The notes under the pieces: generated by a model
Seen by the model: only the letters and a program-made list of their open reading frames with translations
What the model was told of the DNA's origin: nothing
Databases searched by the model: none
Made by a program: the position numbers and the translations under genes
In this document: in pieces, positions 4,605-5,384 of the stretch
How the letters are laid out: each line of letters opens with the position of its first letter
Position numbering within the stretch: position 1 is the stretch's first letter
Assembly: GCA_008501785.1 (NCBI GenBank)
Contig: QQUD01000573.1
Location: 1-5,384, forward strand
Source of the DNA: Chloroflexota bacterium
GTDB taxonomy: Bacteria > Chloroflexota > Anaerolineae > Promineifilales > Promineifilaceae
DNA length: 5,384 nt
Direction of reading: 5' to 3'

Positions 4605-5384
4605 ATGAAAAAAATATTCACACTTATAATTAGCCTATTTAGCGGATTAGGCCTACTACTTGCACTTTGGAATTCTGTTCTTGCCGATCCAACCCTTGTG
4701 AACAATAACGGCATGATTGTCAATATTGGCACATCTGGGAATACCATCCTCAGCAGTACCCTCCGAGTTACAGACACGCTTCTTCTACCTGATCAAATCA
4801 CGTATACAATTGAAACACTTCCAGCTCATGGGACATTATTTTTAGGCAGCAACCCATTGACAGTTACAGGAAACTTTACATCATTTACCCAATTAGATAT
4901 TAATAACAATCAAATTAAATATGATCATAACGGAACAACGACCCCCATTACCGACAGTTTTGACTTTTTTATTCAACATGATACGGCCCCGATACAAAAC
5001 CAGTCTTTTGACATCACAATCAATCAACCACCAGTAGCTATCTCAGATACAATTCGAGTGTTAGAAGGTGGCACTGTTACTAACACAACAGACAATGGCG
5101 AAACCGTTGCCATCAATGACACCGATCCCAACGGCGGCACATTAACTGTTACAACTACGCCAATTACCGCTCCAACCCATTTTACTAATACATTTTTATT
5201 AGGCCATAGCGGATCATTTACTTATGAACACGATGGTTCCGAAAACTTAACCGATGAATTTGTCTATGAAATTTGCGATGATGGACCAACGCCACTCTGC
5301 GATGAAGCAACGGCAACTATCATTATCACAGGCGTCGTTGCTCTTACGCCAACCTTAAGCGCACACGGCCCATTCACCATTCCT
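4605..5384 (+). CDS. Secreted cadherin/Ig-like repeat protein, 5' part (runs off the window)
   Basis: The frame is open from ATG 4605 to the window edge, giving 260 codons without a stop. Residues 1-27 are a clear Sec signal peptide: MKKIFTL start, hydrophobic core about 4-22, likely cleavage after SVLA before Asp28. Residues about 36-139 resemble a CSPG/cadherin-3-type module, with LPAHGTLFL (72-80), FTQLDINNNQIKYDHNG (94-110) and DSFDFFI (117-123). Residues about 141-243 resemble a bacterial Ig/tandem-95 or VCBS-like module, with PPVAISDTI (142-150), NDTDPNGGTLTV (171-182) and FTYEHDGSENLTDEFVYEI (205-223). Cys224 and Cys232 may form a disulfide. Such repeats usually belong to large surface or adhesion proteins, often calcium binding. 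The gene lies 74 nt after the pseudokinase stop, with no obvious terminator between, so co-transcription is plausible. The true length and C-terminal anchor are not visible. Confidence 0.85.
   Translation, partial: MKKIFTLIISLFSGLGLLLALWNSVLADPTLVNNNGMIVNIGTSGNTILSSTLRVTDTLLLPDQITYTIETLPAHGTLFLGSNPLTVTGNFTSFTQLDINNNQIKYDHNGTTTPITDSFDFFIQHDTAPIQNQSFDITINQPPVAISDTIRVLEGGTVTNTTDNGETVAINDTDPNGGTLTVTTTPITAPTHFTNTFLLGHSGSFTYEHDGSENLTDEFVYEICDDGPTPLCDEATATIIITGVVALTPTLSAHGPFTIP

Noticed and set aside
4152..4777. Two overlapping minus-strand frames over the end of the SH3b pseudokinase and the start of the secreted-protein gene
   Set aside because: They are antisense shadows of the Pro/Thr and Gly/Ser linker (Val/Gly and Arg/Cys runs). 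They have no recognisable domain and contradict two well-supported plus-strand genes.

Overview
The window looks like part of a Chloroflexota genome, most likely from the filamentous Anaerolineae/Ardenticatenia-type lineages. The basis is style rather than any marker gene. Base composition is moderate to AT-leaning. The one-pass membrane proteins carry long Pro/Thr linkers (TPTP, TNTPTP). Ser/Thr-kinase-like proteins have LysM or SH3b ectodomains, and a secreted protein is built from cadherin/Ig-like modules. An octamer, ACGGCCGT, recurs heavily. The phylum call is inference, at roughly 0.7.

Layout, all on the + strand. (1) 1-84: tail or spacer of an unseen upstream region with a good sigma70-type promoter (TTGAGT, 17 nt, TACAAT). 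(2) 85-684: small membrane-anchored protein (TM helix, Pro/Thr linker, extracytoplasmic beta-sandwich-like domain) with a TTG start. (3) 685-834: intergenic region holding a long imperfect inverted repeat flanked by an 8-bp direct repeat (AAGTTGAC), which looks like a small non-coding mobile or palindromic element, then an AT-rich promoter zone. (4) 835-2391: pseudokinase, TM helix, linker, LysM domain. (5) 2392-2604: AT-rich spacer with several short dyads and no gene. (6) 2605-4530: second pseudokinase, TM helix, Ig-like domain, SH3b domain, Gly/Ser linker, TRTPPPPP tail. (7) 4531-4604: spacer with a small hairpin that contains GGAGG. (8) 4605 to the window end: start of a secreted protein with a signal peptide, a CSPG/cadherin-like module and a bacterial Ig/tandem-95-like module; it runs off the window.

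Taken together, the genes look like an envelope-sensing or envelope-adhesion cluster. Two consecutive receptor-like proteins present different cell-wall-type binding modules outside (LysM in one, SH3b in the other) and a degenerate Hanks-type kinase fold inside. Both pseudokinases have Glu in place of the beta3 ATP-binding Lys and have lost the DFG Asp, while both keep the HxD Asp. In the second, the alphaC Glu position is Lys, so the normal Lys-Glu ion pair appears charge-reversed. The extracellular domain of the first small protein is recognisably related to the Ig-like domain of the second pseudokinase, which ties the first gene to the same set. A separate striking signal is seven copies of the palindrome ACGGCCGT, all inside genes and all read in one frame as Thr-Ala-Val.
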